A DNA stretch of 47,457 bases from Bacillota bacterium. GTDB lineage: Bacteria; Bacillota; Negativicutes; Sporomusales; UBA7701. The notes under the pieces were generated by a model that worked only from the letters and a program-made list of their open reading frames with translations, was not told where the DNA came from and did not search any database. Shown here in pieces: positions 28,498 to 36,689 of this stretch. The stretch covers positions 1 through 47,457 of the forward strand of contig JAEZJM010000024.1 of assembly GCA_023415775.1 (NCBI GenBank). The letters are read 5' to 3'. The position numbers and the translations under genes were made by a program. How positions within the stretch are numbered: position 1 is the first letter of the stretch; each line of letters opens with the position of its first letter.

Positions 28498-30219
28498 ATG
28501 TTTTATCGGGTCAACATGACCACCCTGACGGTTACCAAGGATGATGGTCCCCAGTACCAGGGCCTTGGCGGACGCGCCCTCAGCTCCCGCATTGTGAACG
28601 CCGAAGTCGAACCGAACGCTCACCCGCTGGGCGCCGGCAACAAGCTCGTTTTTGTGACCCATCTTCTTTCCGGCACCGGGGCGCCCAATGGCGGCCGTAT
28701 GTCGTTGGGAGGCAAGAGCCCGCTTACCGGCACCATCAAGGAAAGCAACGTCGGCGGCGCTATGGGCAACAAGCTCGGCCGGCTCGGCATCCGCGGCATC
28801 ATCGTCGATGGGTTGCCTGAGAAGTCCGGCCCCTATGTCCTTAAAGTGACCGGCTCCGGCGTCGCCATCGAAGAAATGCCCGAACTCAAGGGCCTCGACA
28901 TCTATGACACGGTCGCCAAGCTCCAAGCGAAGTACGGGGAAAAAGTCGCGATAGGCTGCATCGGCACGGCCGGGGAAAACAAAATGGCTCAGGCGTGCGT
29001 AGGTTTCACAGACATGGAAGGCGCTCCGACGCGTCAGGCCGGTCGCGGCGGTCTCGGCGCCGTAATGGGCAGCAAAGGCATTAAGGCGATTGTCGCCGAC
29101 GACGCCGGCTCCCAGATGGTTCCCTTCGCCGATGAGGCGGCGTTCCGGGCCGGGGCTAAGAAATTGGCCAACGCTCTGCTGACCCATCCGGTAACTAGCC
29201 AGGGCCTGCCCACGTACGGCACAGACGTTCTTGTCAATATTCTCAGCGAGGCCGGCGGCCTGCCTACCCGCAATTTCAGCAGCGGCCGCTTTGAGGGCGC
29301 CAACAATATCGGCGGCGAATCGCTCAACGCCACCGCCAAGGAGCGCGGTGGCAAGACCGGCCACGCCTGTTCGCCCGGCTGTATTATCCGTTGCTCCAAC
29401 ATATACAAGGGCAAGAAGGGCGAAACGGTCACCGGCGGCCTGGAATACGAGAGCTGCTGGTCGCTTGGCGCCGATCTCGGCATCGACAACCTTGACGATA
29501 TCGCCATGATGAACCGCCTGTGCGACGACATCGGCGTTGATACTATCGAAACCGGCGTCGCTCTCGGCGTCGCCATGGAAGCCGGTGTCGCCAAATTCGG
29601 CGACAGCAAAGCCGCCATCGAACTTATCAAGGAAATCGGCAAAGCCACTCCGCTCGGCCGCATTCTCGGCGCCGGCACCGAAGTCACCGGTAAAGTCTTC
29701 GGCATGCGTCGGGTACCCACTGTGAAGGGGCAGGCTATCCCCGCCTACGACCCGCGCGCCGTCAAAGGCGTTGGCGTAACCTACGCTACAACCACGATGG
29801 GCGCCGACCACACTGCCGGATATTCCGTTACCGCCAACATCCTGAGCGTCGGCGGCAAAGTAGACCCGCTGAAGCCTGAAGGCCAGATCGATCTGTCACG
29901 GAATCTCCAGATTGCGACCGCCTTCATCGACAGCACCGGCCTGTGCCTGTTCGTGGCTTTCGCCGTGCTCGACATCCCTGAGGCCCTCGAAGGCATCGTC
30001 GAGATGTGCAACGCGCGCTTCGGCTGGAATAAGACGGTCGACGACTACATGGAGATAGGCAAACAAGTACTGCGCGACGAGCGGGCGTTCAACGCCGGTG
30101 CGGGTATCGGCCAAGGCGCCGACGACCTGCCGGAGTTCTTCCGCAAAGAACAGCTGCCGCCGCACAATGTCGTCTTCGACATTCCCAAGAAGGAGCTCGA
30201 CACAGTATTCAATTTTTAA
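28498..30219 (+). CDS. aor: Tungsten-dependent aldehyde:ferredoxin oxidoreductase
   Basis: 573 residues; AOR-family enzymes oxidise aldehydes to carboxylates, or reduce acids, with ferredoxin at a tungsten-bispyranopterin site in the cytosol. Seen: N-terminal beta region with QGLGGRALSSRIV, GAPNGGRMSLGGKSPLTGTI (pterin-binding), GRGGLGAVMGSKGIKAI (~residue 180), the [4Fe-4S] segment HACSPGCIIRCSN (C-x3-C-x3-C, ~residues 295-303), ESCWSLGADLGIDNLDDI and DSTGLCLF (~residue 480) supplying the fourth cysteine. The C-x3-C spacing differs from C-x2-C of the Pyrococcus enzyme but is, as I recall, common in bacterial members. It is slightly shorter than archaeal AOR (~605). ATG 28498 follows GAGGAGGAG. 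It is driven by a sigma-54 promoter; cofactor genes follow. Confidence 0.92.
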   Translation: MFYRVNMTTLTVTKDDGPQYQGLGGRALSSRIVNAEVEPNAHPLGAGNKLVFVTHLLSGTGAPNGGRMSLGGKSPLTGTIKESNVGGAMGNKLGRLGIRGIIVDGLPEKSGPYVLKVTGSGVAIEEMPELKGLDIYDTVAKLQAKYGEKVAIGCIGTAGENKMAQACVGFTDMEGAPTRQAGRGGLGAVMGSKGIKAIVADDAGSQMVPFADEAAFRAGAKKLANALLTHPVTSQGLPTYGTDVLVNILSEAGGLPTRNFSSGRFEGANNIGGESLNATAKERGGKTGHACSPGCIIRCSNIYKGKKGETVTGGLEYESCWSLGADLGIDNLDDIAMMNRLCDDIGVDTIETGVALGVAMEAGVAKFGDSKAAIELIKEIGKATPLGRILGAGTEVTGKVFGMRRVPTVKGQAIPAYDPRAVKGVGVTYATTTMGADHTAGYSVTANILSVGGKVDPLKPEGQIDLSRNLQIATAFIDSTGLCLFVAFAVLDIPEALEGIVEMCNARFGWNKTVDDYMEIGKQVLRDERAFNAGAGIGQGADDLPEFFRKEQLPPHNVVFDIPKKELDTVFNF

Positions 30220-30242
30220 ACCGGCGCGCAAAACGCGCGGGA

Positions 30243-30277
30243 CACCCGGCCGGCTATACCGCCGGCCGGGTGCGTTT
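30243..30277 (+). terminator. Hairpin after the oxidoreductase gene
   Basis: A perfect 12-bp GC stem CACCCGGCCGGC (30243-30254) / GCCGGCCGGGTG (30261-30272) with loop TATACC is followed by CGTTT. The T-tract is short, so it may attenuate rather than stop transcription, giving more oxidoreductase than cofactor-enzyme mRNA. Confidence 0.7.
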
Positions 30278-30317
30278 CAGGCGGAAATATGGTAAGCTAT
30301 TCTTGAGGTGAACCAGC

Positions 30318-31556
30318 GTGGACTTTTTTCAGTACATGCCGCTCAGCCAGGCGCGCGAAATGGTCGCAGCCAGCCTGGCGGGCGTAGTTTCCGGCACTGA
30401 GACGGTGGATCTCCCCCACTCGCTCGGCAGGGTCGCGGCCGCCGACGTTACCGCCGGCGAAGACTTGCCGCCTTTCAGCCGCTCCAGCGTCGACGGGTTT
30501 GCCGTCCGCAGCGCCGATACCTTCGGCGCCGGAGAAGCCATCCCCGTCCTCCTGGCCATAACCGGCGAGGTCGCTATGGGCGAACAGGCCGGCGGCGCTC
30601 TTCTGCCCGGTCAGGCCGTGGCCATACCGACCGGCGGCATGCTGCCGCCTGGCGCTGACGCGGTTGTTATGATCGAACACACCGACCGGCCGGATGCCGA
30701 TACCCTGCTGGTGCTTCGGGTTGCCGCTCCCGGCGAAAACGTCGTCGCCCGGGGCGAGGATATTGCCGCCGGCACCGTTATCCTGGCCGTCGGCACGTAC
30801 ATCGGTCCCCAGCACATCGGCATTCTAGCCGCTTGCGGCCACGGGCGCGTCCCCGTCCGCAATAAACCGGTCGCAGCGGTCATCTCTTCCGGCGACGAAC
30901 TCGTCGATATAGGTCAGACCCCGGGCGGCGGGCAGATAAGGGACATCAACTCCTACGCCCTCAGCGCGATGCTGACCGAGGCCGGCTGCATGGTGGAGCG
31001 CCTGGGGATAGTAAGAGACAGTTATGAAGACTTCTCAGCGATCCTGACTAAAGCGGTGTCGTCCTGCCAGATGGTGGTCATCTCAGGCGGCAGCTCCGTC
31101 GGGGCACGCGATTATACCGTCCGGGCAATCGGCTCGCTGGGAAGCCCGGGCGTCCTGATCCACGGCATCGCCGTCAAGCCCGGCCGGCCTACCGTGTTTG
31201 GCATGATCGGCAAGGTTCCGGTGTTCGGCTTGCCGGGACACCCGGTGGCAGCCATGACCGTCTGTGAGCAACTGGTCAAACCGGCGGTCCGCTCGATTTT
31301 GGGTCAAAAGACCGGCGGCTCCTGCGCCGTGCCGGCCGCCGTTACCCGCAGTGTCGCTTCCTCTCCTGGCCGCGACGACTTCATCAACGTTCGGCTGGAC
31401 AAAAGAGAGGGTGGCTATACCGCCGACCCCGTTTTGGGCAAATCCGGCCTGATCAGCACTATTGCCCAAGCGGACGGCATCGTCCATATCCCTGCCGACA
31501 AGAGCGGTCTGTACAGCGGCGAATCGGTAGAAGTCCTGGTCATCAGAACTACCTAA
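30318..31556 (+). CDS. moeA: Molybdopterin molybdenumtransferase MoeA (copy 1)
   Basis: 412 residues, standard MoeA length. MoeA inserts the metal oxyanion into adenylated molybdopterin. Seen: SRSSVDGFAVRSADT (~residue 55, substrate-binding), IPTGGMLPPGADAVVMIEH (~residue 97), ISSGDELVDIGQTPGGGQIRDINSYAL (~residue 193), the MPT-binding GGSSVGARDYT (~residue 258), VKPGRPTVFG and FGLPGHPVAAMTV (~residue 302). GTG 30318 follows TGAGGTGAA. In tungsten users two MoeA paralogues are often present and have been proposed to specialise on molybdate and tungstate; which of the two here would take tungstate cannot be read. It is 17 bases from the next gene. Confidence 0.93.
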   Translation: MDFFQYMPLSQAREMVAASLAGVVSGTETVDLPHSLGRVAAADVTAGEDLPPFSRSSVDGFAVRSADTFGAGEAIPVLLAITGEVAMGEQAGGALLPGQAVAIPTGGMLPPGADAVVMIEHTDRPDADTLLVLRVAAPGENVVARGEDIAAGTVILAVGTYIGPQHIGILAACGHGRVPVRNKPVAAVISSGDELVDIGQTPGGGQIRDINSYALSAMLTEAGCMVERLGIVRDSYEDFSAILTKAVSSCQMVVISGGSSVGARDYTVRAIGSLGSPGVLIHGIAVKPGRPTVFGMIGKVPVFGLPGHPVAAMTVCEQLVKPAVRSILGQKTGGSCAVPAAVTRSVASSPGRDDFINVRLDKREGGYTADPVLGKSGLISTIAQADGIVHIPADKSGLYSGESVEVLVIRTT

Positions 31557-31573
31557 TAACCCGGAGGAAAACA

Positions 31574-33523
31574 ATGGCCAAGAACAAAGCTTATCTGAAT
31601 TGTCTGCCGCGCCGCCAGGCGCAGGATTTATGGCAAGAAAAGCTGACTGCCGCGGGCTTCTTCGCCGACCCGCCGGTGGAAACGGTGAGCACCGCCGCCG
31701 CACTCGGCCGGGTGACCGCCGCCTCGGTCCATGCCCGGATATCTGTGCCGCATTACAATAGCGCGGCAATGGACGGCATCGCCGTTTGGGCCCCTGACAC
31801 CTTTGGCGCCCAGGAAACCACCCCGGTTCGCCTGACCGTCCTCTCGGCCGCAAAACCTTTCCGGACCGGGGGCTGCTATATGGTCGACACGGGGGATCCC
31901 ATTCCGCCCGGCACAAACGCCGTTATCATGATCGAGGATGTGCACAGTGACGGCGCCACGGCAGAGATCATCGCTGCGGCCACTCCCTGGCAGCACGTCC
32001 GCGTCATCGGCGAGGATATTGTCGCCCAGGAGATGGTAGTCCCCGAGAACCGGGTGATCAGCCCGGTAGATATCGCCGCCCTGATGGCAGCCGGCCTTGA
32101 AACGGTTACGGTCGTCCAAAAGCCCCGTGTCGCCGTCATTCCCACCGGCGATGAACTAGTCGCCACTTGCGGCGAATTGAAGCCCGGGATCATTCTCGAT
32201 GTCAACTCCCATATGCTGGCCGCCGCCGTCGCTACCTGGGGCGGCGCACCCGTACGCCAGGCCATCGTCCGCGACAACGCCCAGGCAATCAAGCAGGCCG
32301 TCTTCGCAAGCCTCCAGACGAGTGACATGGTCATCATCAACGCCGGTACGTCGGCTGGCCGTGAGGATTATACGGCCGACGTCCTCGCCGAGTTGGGCGA
32401 GGTGCTCGTCCACGGCGTTGCCATAAAACCGGGCAAACCTGTTGTTCTGGCAATCTGTCAAGGCAAACCGGTCATCGGTCTGCCCGGATACCCGGTATCG
32501 GCAATGCTCACCGCCGAACTGTTCGTGCGCGACGTTCTTCTCGCCAGACAGAGGTTGCCCGTACCCGAGTCGGCCCCGATAGACGCCGCCCTCGTTAAAC
32601 AGTTGGCCTCGACCATCGGCGTGGAGGAATACATCCGCGTCTCTCTGGGCAGCATCCGCGGAAAAACGGTCGCCGCGCCCCAGGCCAGAGGTGCCGGCCT
32701 CATCTCCTCGCTCACAAAGGCCCAGGGCTATATTGCTGTCGACGAAGCGACGACCGGTCTGGCAGCGGGGGCAATCGTGCCTGTCACACCCCTCGGCAGG
32801 GTCCGTCCGGTTGATACCATCCTCGCAGTCGGTAGCCACGACATGGCCCTCGACATTCTCGGCGTTCACCTGCGGCGGCGATCCGGAAAGCTCGTTCTCG
32901 CCTGCGCCAACGTCGGCAGCATGGGCGGCATGATGGCCATCCGCAACAACGAGGCCCACATCGCCGGTATCCATCTCCTCGACGCCGCTACCGGCCTTTA
33001 TAACGTCTCCCAGGTTCAAAAATATCTGCCGAGCGGCGCTTGGCAGCTTATCCATATGGCCATGCGCCAGCAGGGCCTCATGGTTCCGCCCGGCAATCCC
33101 CGGGGTATTACCGGTCTGGCCGACCTAGCCCAGTCCGGCTTCGTCTTCGTTAATCGCCAACGGGGCTCGGGCACCCGGATGCTGCTTGACTTCCGTCTCG
33201 TCCAGGCCGGTATCGACGCCGGCGCCATCGCCGGCTACGAGAAAGAAGTCGGCACCCATATGGCTGTGGCGGCAACCGTCGCCGCAGGCGCGGCCGACGC
33301 GGGCCTTGGCGTCCAGGCTGCCGCCCTCGCTCTCGGTCTTGACTTTATCCCCGTGGCCGAGGAGCAGTACGATATCATACTCAACTTCGCTCCTGACGAC
33401 GAGCGCGCCCGGCATATCATAAAGATACTGCATAGCGAGGAATTCCGCCGCGAGGTCGAAGCAATGGGCGGTTATGACCTTAGCGATTCCGGGCGGATAG
33501 TAGCCGTCGGCGCGGCACAATAA
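31574..33523 (+). CDS. MoeA-like protein fused to a periplasmic-binding-protein-type domain (copy 2)
   Basis: 649 residues in two parts. Residues ~1-405 are a complete MoeA: SAAMDGIAVWAPDT, VDTGDPIPPGTNAVIMIED, IPTGDELV, INAGTSAGREDYTADVL, KPGKPVVLAI and GLPGYPVSAMLTAE. Residues ~415-640 are a COG1910/LysR-substrate-like domain without a signal peptide (ILAVGSHDMALDILGVHL, VGSMGGMMAIRNNEAHIAGI, VNRQRGSGTRMLLD, VGTHMAVAATVAAGAADAGL), hence cytosolic. This fusion is known in several anaerobes. The GSGTR segment recalls oxyanion-binding loops, so the domain may bind or sense the metal oxyanion and deliver it to the MoeA active site (inference). ATG 31574 follows CGGAGGA; it is co-directional with close spacing on both sides. 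Confidence 0.9.
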   Translation: MAKNKAYLNCLPRRQAQDLWQEKLTAAGFFADPPVETVSTAAALGRVTAASVHARISVPHYNSAAMDGIAVWAPDTFGAQETTPVRLTVLSAAKPFRTGGCYMVDTGDPIPPGTNAVIMIEDVHSDGATAEIIAAATPWQHVRVIGEDIVAQEMVVPENRVISPVDIAALMAAGLETVTVVQKPRVAVIPTGDELVATCGELKPGIILDVNSHMLAAAVATWGGAPVRQAIVRDNAQAIKQAVFASLQTSDMVIINAGTSAGREDYTADVLAELGEVLVHGVAIKPGKPVVLAICQGKPVIGLPGYPVSAMLTAELFVRDVLLARQRLPVPESAPIDAALVKQLASTIGVEEYIRVSLGSIRGKTVAAPQARGAGLISSLTKAQGYIAVDEATTGLAAGAIVPVTPLGRVRPVDTILAVGSHDMALDILGVHLRRRSGKLVLACANVGSMGGMMAIRNNEAHIAGIHLLDAATGLYNVSQVQKYLPSGAWQLIHMAMRQQGLMVPPGNPRGITGLADLAQSGFVFVNRQRGSGTRMLLDFRLVQAGIDAGAIAGYEKEVGTHMAVAATVAAGAADAGLGVQAAALALGLDFIPVAEEQYDIILNFAPDDERARHIIKILHSEEFRREVEAMGGYDLSDSGRIVAVGAAQ

Positions 33524-33542
33524 CCATCTAGGGAGGGTCATC

Positions 33543-33845
33543 ATGTCTGCAGATACCATCGAATTGCGGGCCTTCATGGGACTGGCCGACACCTTCCGGG
33601 AACGCGGCTGGAGCAATCCCCACCAGATACCTCTGTCCGGCCCCACCAAGGGCTTCGAATTGCTTAACAAACTCGACATTCCTGTCGAACAGGTCGAGGG
33701 TATTTTCATTAATGGCAAGGTATTCCTGCCCCCGGTGGCCGTCATATCGCCCGGCGACCGCGTGGCCCTGGCCCCGCCCGGCATCCCCGGGCCGTACCGC
33801 GTACTGCTCGGTTTCAAACGCAAGCTGCCTGTGGACGGTGAATAA
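33543..33845 (+). CDS. Ubiquitin-fold (MoaD/ThiS-like) protein without a C-terminal Gly-Gly
   Basis: 100 residues. The beta-grasp pattern is visible: IELRAFMGLADTF strand, central helix GFELLNKLDIPVEQVEGIFINGK, and a late strand GDRVALAPPGIPG like the ubiquitin-like domain of Mut7-C proteins (V-x-x-x-F-V-N-G-R, then G-D-R-V). The chain ends ...RKLPVDGE, so it lacks the Gly-Gly tail required to carry sulfur. The N-terminal 30 residues are unusual. It may be a non-carrier partner of the E1-like enzyme or an oxidoreductase chaperone; these are guesses. ATG 33543 follows AGGGAGGG, between moeA copy 2 and the true moaD-like gene, separated from the latter by 2 bases. Confidence 0.75.
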   Translation: MSADTIELRAFMGLADTFRERGWSNPHQIPLSGPTKGFELLNKLDIPVEQVEGIFINGKVFLPPVAVISPGDRVALAPPGIPGPYRVLLGFKRKLPVDGE

Positions 33846-33847
33846 CG

Positions 33848-34084
33848 ATGCAGATAGAAGTCCGCCTCTACGCTACGCTAAGACAAATCGCCCCGGACGC
33901 CCCCGGCGGCGTTCTGGCCGTTACCATGCCCGAAGGCGCCTCTGTCGCAGATGTTTTCGCTGCCCTCAAGATTGACCCCGTAAAAGTTCATCTCATCATG
34001 GTAAACGGTGTCGCCGCCGACCTCGACAGTATCCTGAAGGACAGCGACCGGCTCGGGTTGTTCCCGCCGGTCGGCGGAGGCTGA
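33848..34084 (+). CDS. moaD: MoaD-like sulfur-carrier protein
   Basis: 78 residues with the ubiquitin fold: IEVRLYATLRQIAP first strand, ASVADVFAALKI helix, KVHLIMVNGVAADLDSILKDSDRLGLFPPVGGG. The terminal Gly-Gly(-Gly) is the site that is adenylated by an E1-like enzyme and then thiocarboxylated, to donate sulfur to the dithiolene of molybdopterin. It is 2 bases upstream of the E1-like gene, the expected partner. TtuB/ThiS-type roles are conceivable, but the operon favours pterin cofactor work. No moaE is visible in the window, so the large MPT-synthase subunit must be encoded elsewhere. Confidence 0.88.
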   Translation: MQIEVRLYATLRQIAPDAPGGVLAVTMPEGASVADVFAALKIDPVKVHLIMVNGVAADLDSILKDSDRLGLFPPVGGG

Positions 34085-34085
34085 T

Positions 34086-34817
34086 ATGAGCAGGGGAGAG
34101 ACTTTGGCCCTCGTTGCTGCCGGCGAGGTTCCCGAACGCTACCAGCGCAACGTCGGCACCATCGGAATCGCCGGACAGGCACGCCTCCTGGCCGCCAAAG
34201 TCGCGGTCGTGGGCGCCGGCGGCCTCGGCGGCACCGTTGTCGAGCTGCTCGCCCGCCAGGGAGTCGGCTGCCTGCGGGTCATCGACGGCGATACCTTCGC
34301 TCTCCATAATCTTAACAGGCAGTTGCTGGCCACCGAGGACAACATCGGCGAGAATAAAGCGATCGCCGCCGCGGCCCGTGTGACACAGATCAATACCGAC
34401 GTCACCGTCGAAGGTGTGCCGCGCATGTTGGACGCCGGCAACGCCGCCGAGATCCTCACGGGTGTGGATGTAATTGTCGACTGCCTCGACAGCATTGATG
34501 TTCGTCTACTGCTCGGCCGTACGGCCCGCCAGTTAGGCATACCCCTTGTTCACGCGGCCATTGCCGGCTTCACCGGCCAGGTCGCCACCATCCTGCCCGG
34601 CGATCCCGGCCTGGAAAAGATCTACAGAATCAGCGCCGGCACGGACAAGGGCATTGAAACGACACTCGGCAATCCGGCGCCCACACCGACAATCGCCGCC
34701 GCCCTGCAGGCCCAGGAAGTCGTCAAGCTCATCACCGGCGTCGGCGAACCCCTCAGCAGGCGGCTGTTTTACTTCGACACTGAGCTCAACATCTTCGAAA
34801 TCATAACAATCACCTAA
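34086..34817 (+). CDS. HesA/MoeB/ThiF-family E1-like adenylyltransferase
   Basis: 243 residues, the normal size for a bacterial E1-like enzyme without a rhodanese domain. It activates the C-terminal glycine of a MoaD-type protein with ATP. Seen: GTIGIAGQARLLAAKVAVVG then AGGLGG nucleotide loop (~residues 40-46), ATP-contacting DGDTFALHNLNRQLLAT (~68-85, with the key Arg and Asn), and VIVDCLDSIDVRLLL (metal Asp ~128). The two C-x-x-C zinc pairs found in most MoeB/ThiF proteins are absent; only two cysteines occur (about 63 and 129). That variant is known in HesA-like proteins. ATG 34086 follows CGGAGG by overlap with the moaD stop, so it is coupled to it. Confidence 0.88.
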   Translation: MSRGETLALVAAGEVPERYQRNVGTIGIAGQARLLAAKVAVVGAGGLGGTVVELLARQGVGCLRVIDGDTFALHNLNRQLLATEDNIGENKAIAAAARVTQINTDVTVEGVPRMLDAGNAAEILTGVDVIVDCLDSIDVRLLLGRTARQLGIPLVHAAIAGFTGQVATILPGDPGLEKIYRISAGTDKGIETTLGNPAPTPTIAAALQAQEVVKLITGVGEPLSRRLFYFDTELNIFEIITIT

Positions 34818-34865
34818 AAGATCTAATATTATCCCAGGCCGTTGCAACAAGGGGAGGTTGGATTA

Positions 34866-36023
34866 GTGCCGGAGATATATCTGGACAATTGCGCTACAAC
34901 CAAGCCATATCCGCAGGTCGTCGACAAAGTCGTACACATGCTTACGGTACAGTACGGCAACCCTTCGTCCCTGTACCGTCTTGGTATGGAAAGCAGGGCG
35001 GAGATTCAAAAAGCGCGGCAGATCGTTGCGGATGCATTTGAGGCGGCACCGGAGGAGATTTATTTTGTTTCGGGCGGAACCGAAGCGGATAACCTTGCGA
35101 TAACCGGCGCGTGCCTGGCCAATGCGGACCGCGGCAATCGCATTGTGACCACCGTGGCCGAGCATGCGGCGGTAACCAAAACGATACGCAATCTAAAAAG
35201 ACAAGGCTGGGTAGTGGAATATATTCCGGCGCCTGGCGGAACTCTTGACATGGAGGCTATGGAAAGAGCCATCGACGAGCAAACCGTGCTTGTCAGCGCT
35301 ATGATGGTCAACAATGAAACGGGCTGCATATTCCCCGTAGACGAAATAAGGCGGGTAATTCAGCAGAAACGCTCGCCGGCTCTGCTGCACTGCGACGCCG
35401 TCCAGGGCTTTGGGAAGCGGCGATTCAGCGCTGCGAGCACCGGGGCCGACCTTATCAGCGTCAGTGCGCACAAGATACATGGCGTCCAAGGCGCTGGCGC
35501 GCTTTATGTTAAAAGTGGTACAAAATTGCACCCAATCGTTTTCGGCGGCGGACAGGAACGCGGACTGCGCCCAGGAACGGAAAGCGCGCCGCTTATCGCT
35601 GCTTTCGGCGAAGCGGTACGGATAACTTTCGCCAACCTGGAAAAGGATATTGCGCACATAACAGGGCTTCGCGCTTATTGTCTTGACGCCATTTTGGCTC
35701 GACTGCCCGGGGCAGTTTTGAATTCAGATGAGCGGGGATCTCACCATATCGTCAATTTTTCCCTTCCGGGGCTTAAGAACGATACAGTCTTGGGGTTCCT
35801 TGATGGCAAGGGAATATGCATTTCCGGCGCGGCAGCCTGCAAGTCTAATTACAGCCGCGGCCCCTCGGTGCTGGAATCGCTTGGGCTAAGCCGCACTTTG
35901 GCCGAGAGCGCGCTGCGAGTCAGCTTTTCGCCGATGAACACGAAAAACGATATTGATGCATTAATCAATGCTCTGGTAGAATGCTGCGGTGATAATATGT
36001 TAAGTGATTTACATGGCGGTTAA
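34866..36023 (+). CDS. NifS/IscS-type cysteine desulfurase
   Basis: 385 residues, PLP-dependent. It removes sulfur from cysteine as an enzyme persulfide. Seen: EIYLDNCATTKPYPQVV (residues ~3-19), GNPSSLYRLGMES, FVSGGTEADNLAITG (~residue 68), a catalytic H in AEHAAV, MMVNNETGCIFPV, the PLP-lysine segment SVSAHKIHGVQGAGALYV (~residue 205), ERGLRPGTESAPLIAAFGEA and the active-site cysteine in SGAAACKSNYSRG (~residue 328). GTG 34866 is used because GGGGAGGT lies 7 bases upstream. It comes 48 bases after the E1-like gene, so it is probably the sulfur source for the MoaD-like carrier or the Fe-S cluster of the oxidoreductase (inference). The nucleotide composition is visibly less GC-rich than the genes before it. 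Confidence 0.9.
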   Translation: MPEIYLDNCATTKPYPQVVDKVVHMLTVQYGNPSSLYRLGMESRAEIQKARQIVADAFEAAPEEIYFVSGGTEADNLAITGACLANADRGNRIVTTVAEHAAVTKTIRNLKRQGWVVEYIPAPGGTLDMEAMERAIDEQTVLVSAMMVNNETGCIFPVDEIRRVIQQKRSPALLHCDAVQGFGKRRFSAASTGADLISVSAHKIHGVQGAGALYVKSGTKLHPIVFGGGQERGLRPGTESAPLIAAFGEAVRITFANLEKDIAHITGLRAYCLDAILARLPGAVLNSDERGSHHIVNFSLPGLKNDTVLGFLDGKGICISGAAACKSNYSRGPSVLESLGLSRTLAESALRVSFSPMNTKNDIDALINALVECCGDNMLSDLHGG

Positions 36024-36573
36024 AAAGAAGAACGGTGTACTTTCGATTGTTGTTGCCAAACCTCGATGAACCAGGTCGGCAAACCTCTCAGCCGTGGAGC
36101 TTCCGGGGATACCATCGCATCGGGAAGTTTACAAGGTCGCATGTTTTCCTCCTTGATCGGGGTGGCTTAAATGATTTTGCTAATCAGACACTTTGGAATA
36201 GGTTACATTCCTATGTACGTCTTTCTGAAAAACCCAGCAGAATTAAAATTTCTTACTCGTAAATACTTTATTTCATAACCTGCGCTTGAATGGCATTCAA
36301 GAGGCCGCATGCAGGTCTTCGGTAACTACTGATAGTAACGTCTCGTTCCAGCCTCTTCAAGCGAAGAACTACCGTATGTAATGGGATAAATATTGGGATG
36401 TATATAAAGTTGTGAGGCGGAAACCTGGTATACGATCATTGGCTTGCGTTTCTTCCTATTGATACTGATGATCTAGCGTTGGGAAGGAGTTGCGGCAGTC
36501 GCCGCCCGGATGCCGGTATTCGGGTATAGCTATATTGTATGCTGAGATGGTTTTGGTCTTGCAGGTGTGCGGG
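36024..36573. other. Intergenic gap, no gene recognised
   Basis: About 550 bases after the cysteine desulfurase gene. I see no frame with a ribosome site and no tRNA fold. The only repeated piece is GAGGC-centred (AAGAGGCC near 36298 opposite AGCCTCTT near 36351), which could form a long weak hairpin. Composition is more AT-rich than the operon before it, as expected for a decayed island boundary. Confidence 0.4.
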
Positions 36574-36590
36574 TCGCCTTCACCATGCAA
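36574..36590 (+). repeat. att-like copy of the tmRNA 3' end (copy 2 of 3)
   Basis: TCGCCTTCACCATGCAA matches the tmRNA end at 22899-22915 in 16 of 17 bases, same orientation. No tRNA or tmRNA fold precedes it here, so it is only the terminal fragment. It continues into ATCCGGAA and a GC hairpin, a combination repeated at 39003-39055. Confidence 0.5.
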
Positions 36591-36604
36591 ATCCGGAATG
36601 ACTG

Positions 36605-36631
36605 AGAGCCCGCGAAATTCGCGGGCTCTTG
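36605..36631. terminator. Hairpin terminator, duplicated at 39029-39055
   Basis: A 10-12 bp stem AGAGCCCGCG(AA)/(TT)CGCGGGCTCT with a tiny AT loop is followed by TTGTTGTTT. It can stop the minus-strand efflux gene from the right and any plus-strand transcript from the left. Together with the preceding ATCCGGAA it forms a block repeated at 39016-39055. Confidence 0.82.
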
Positions 36632-36689
36632 TTGTTTGGAAAATGAATTAGAGGGAGGAGGCCGCCAAGCTTTGATTCAGGCGGGTTAT

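Noticed and set aside
28480..29811. 443-codon antisense frame opposite the oxidoreductase gene
   Set aside because: Shadow of a gene with intact AOR motifs on the plus strand.
36540..36600. tRNA gene ending near TCACCA at 36.58 kb
   Set aside because: Only the terminal bases resemble a tmRNA/tRNA end; no T-arm, anticodon arm or acceptor pairing upstream.
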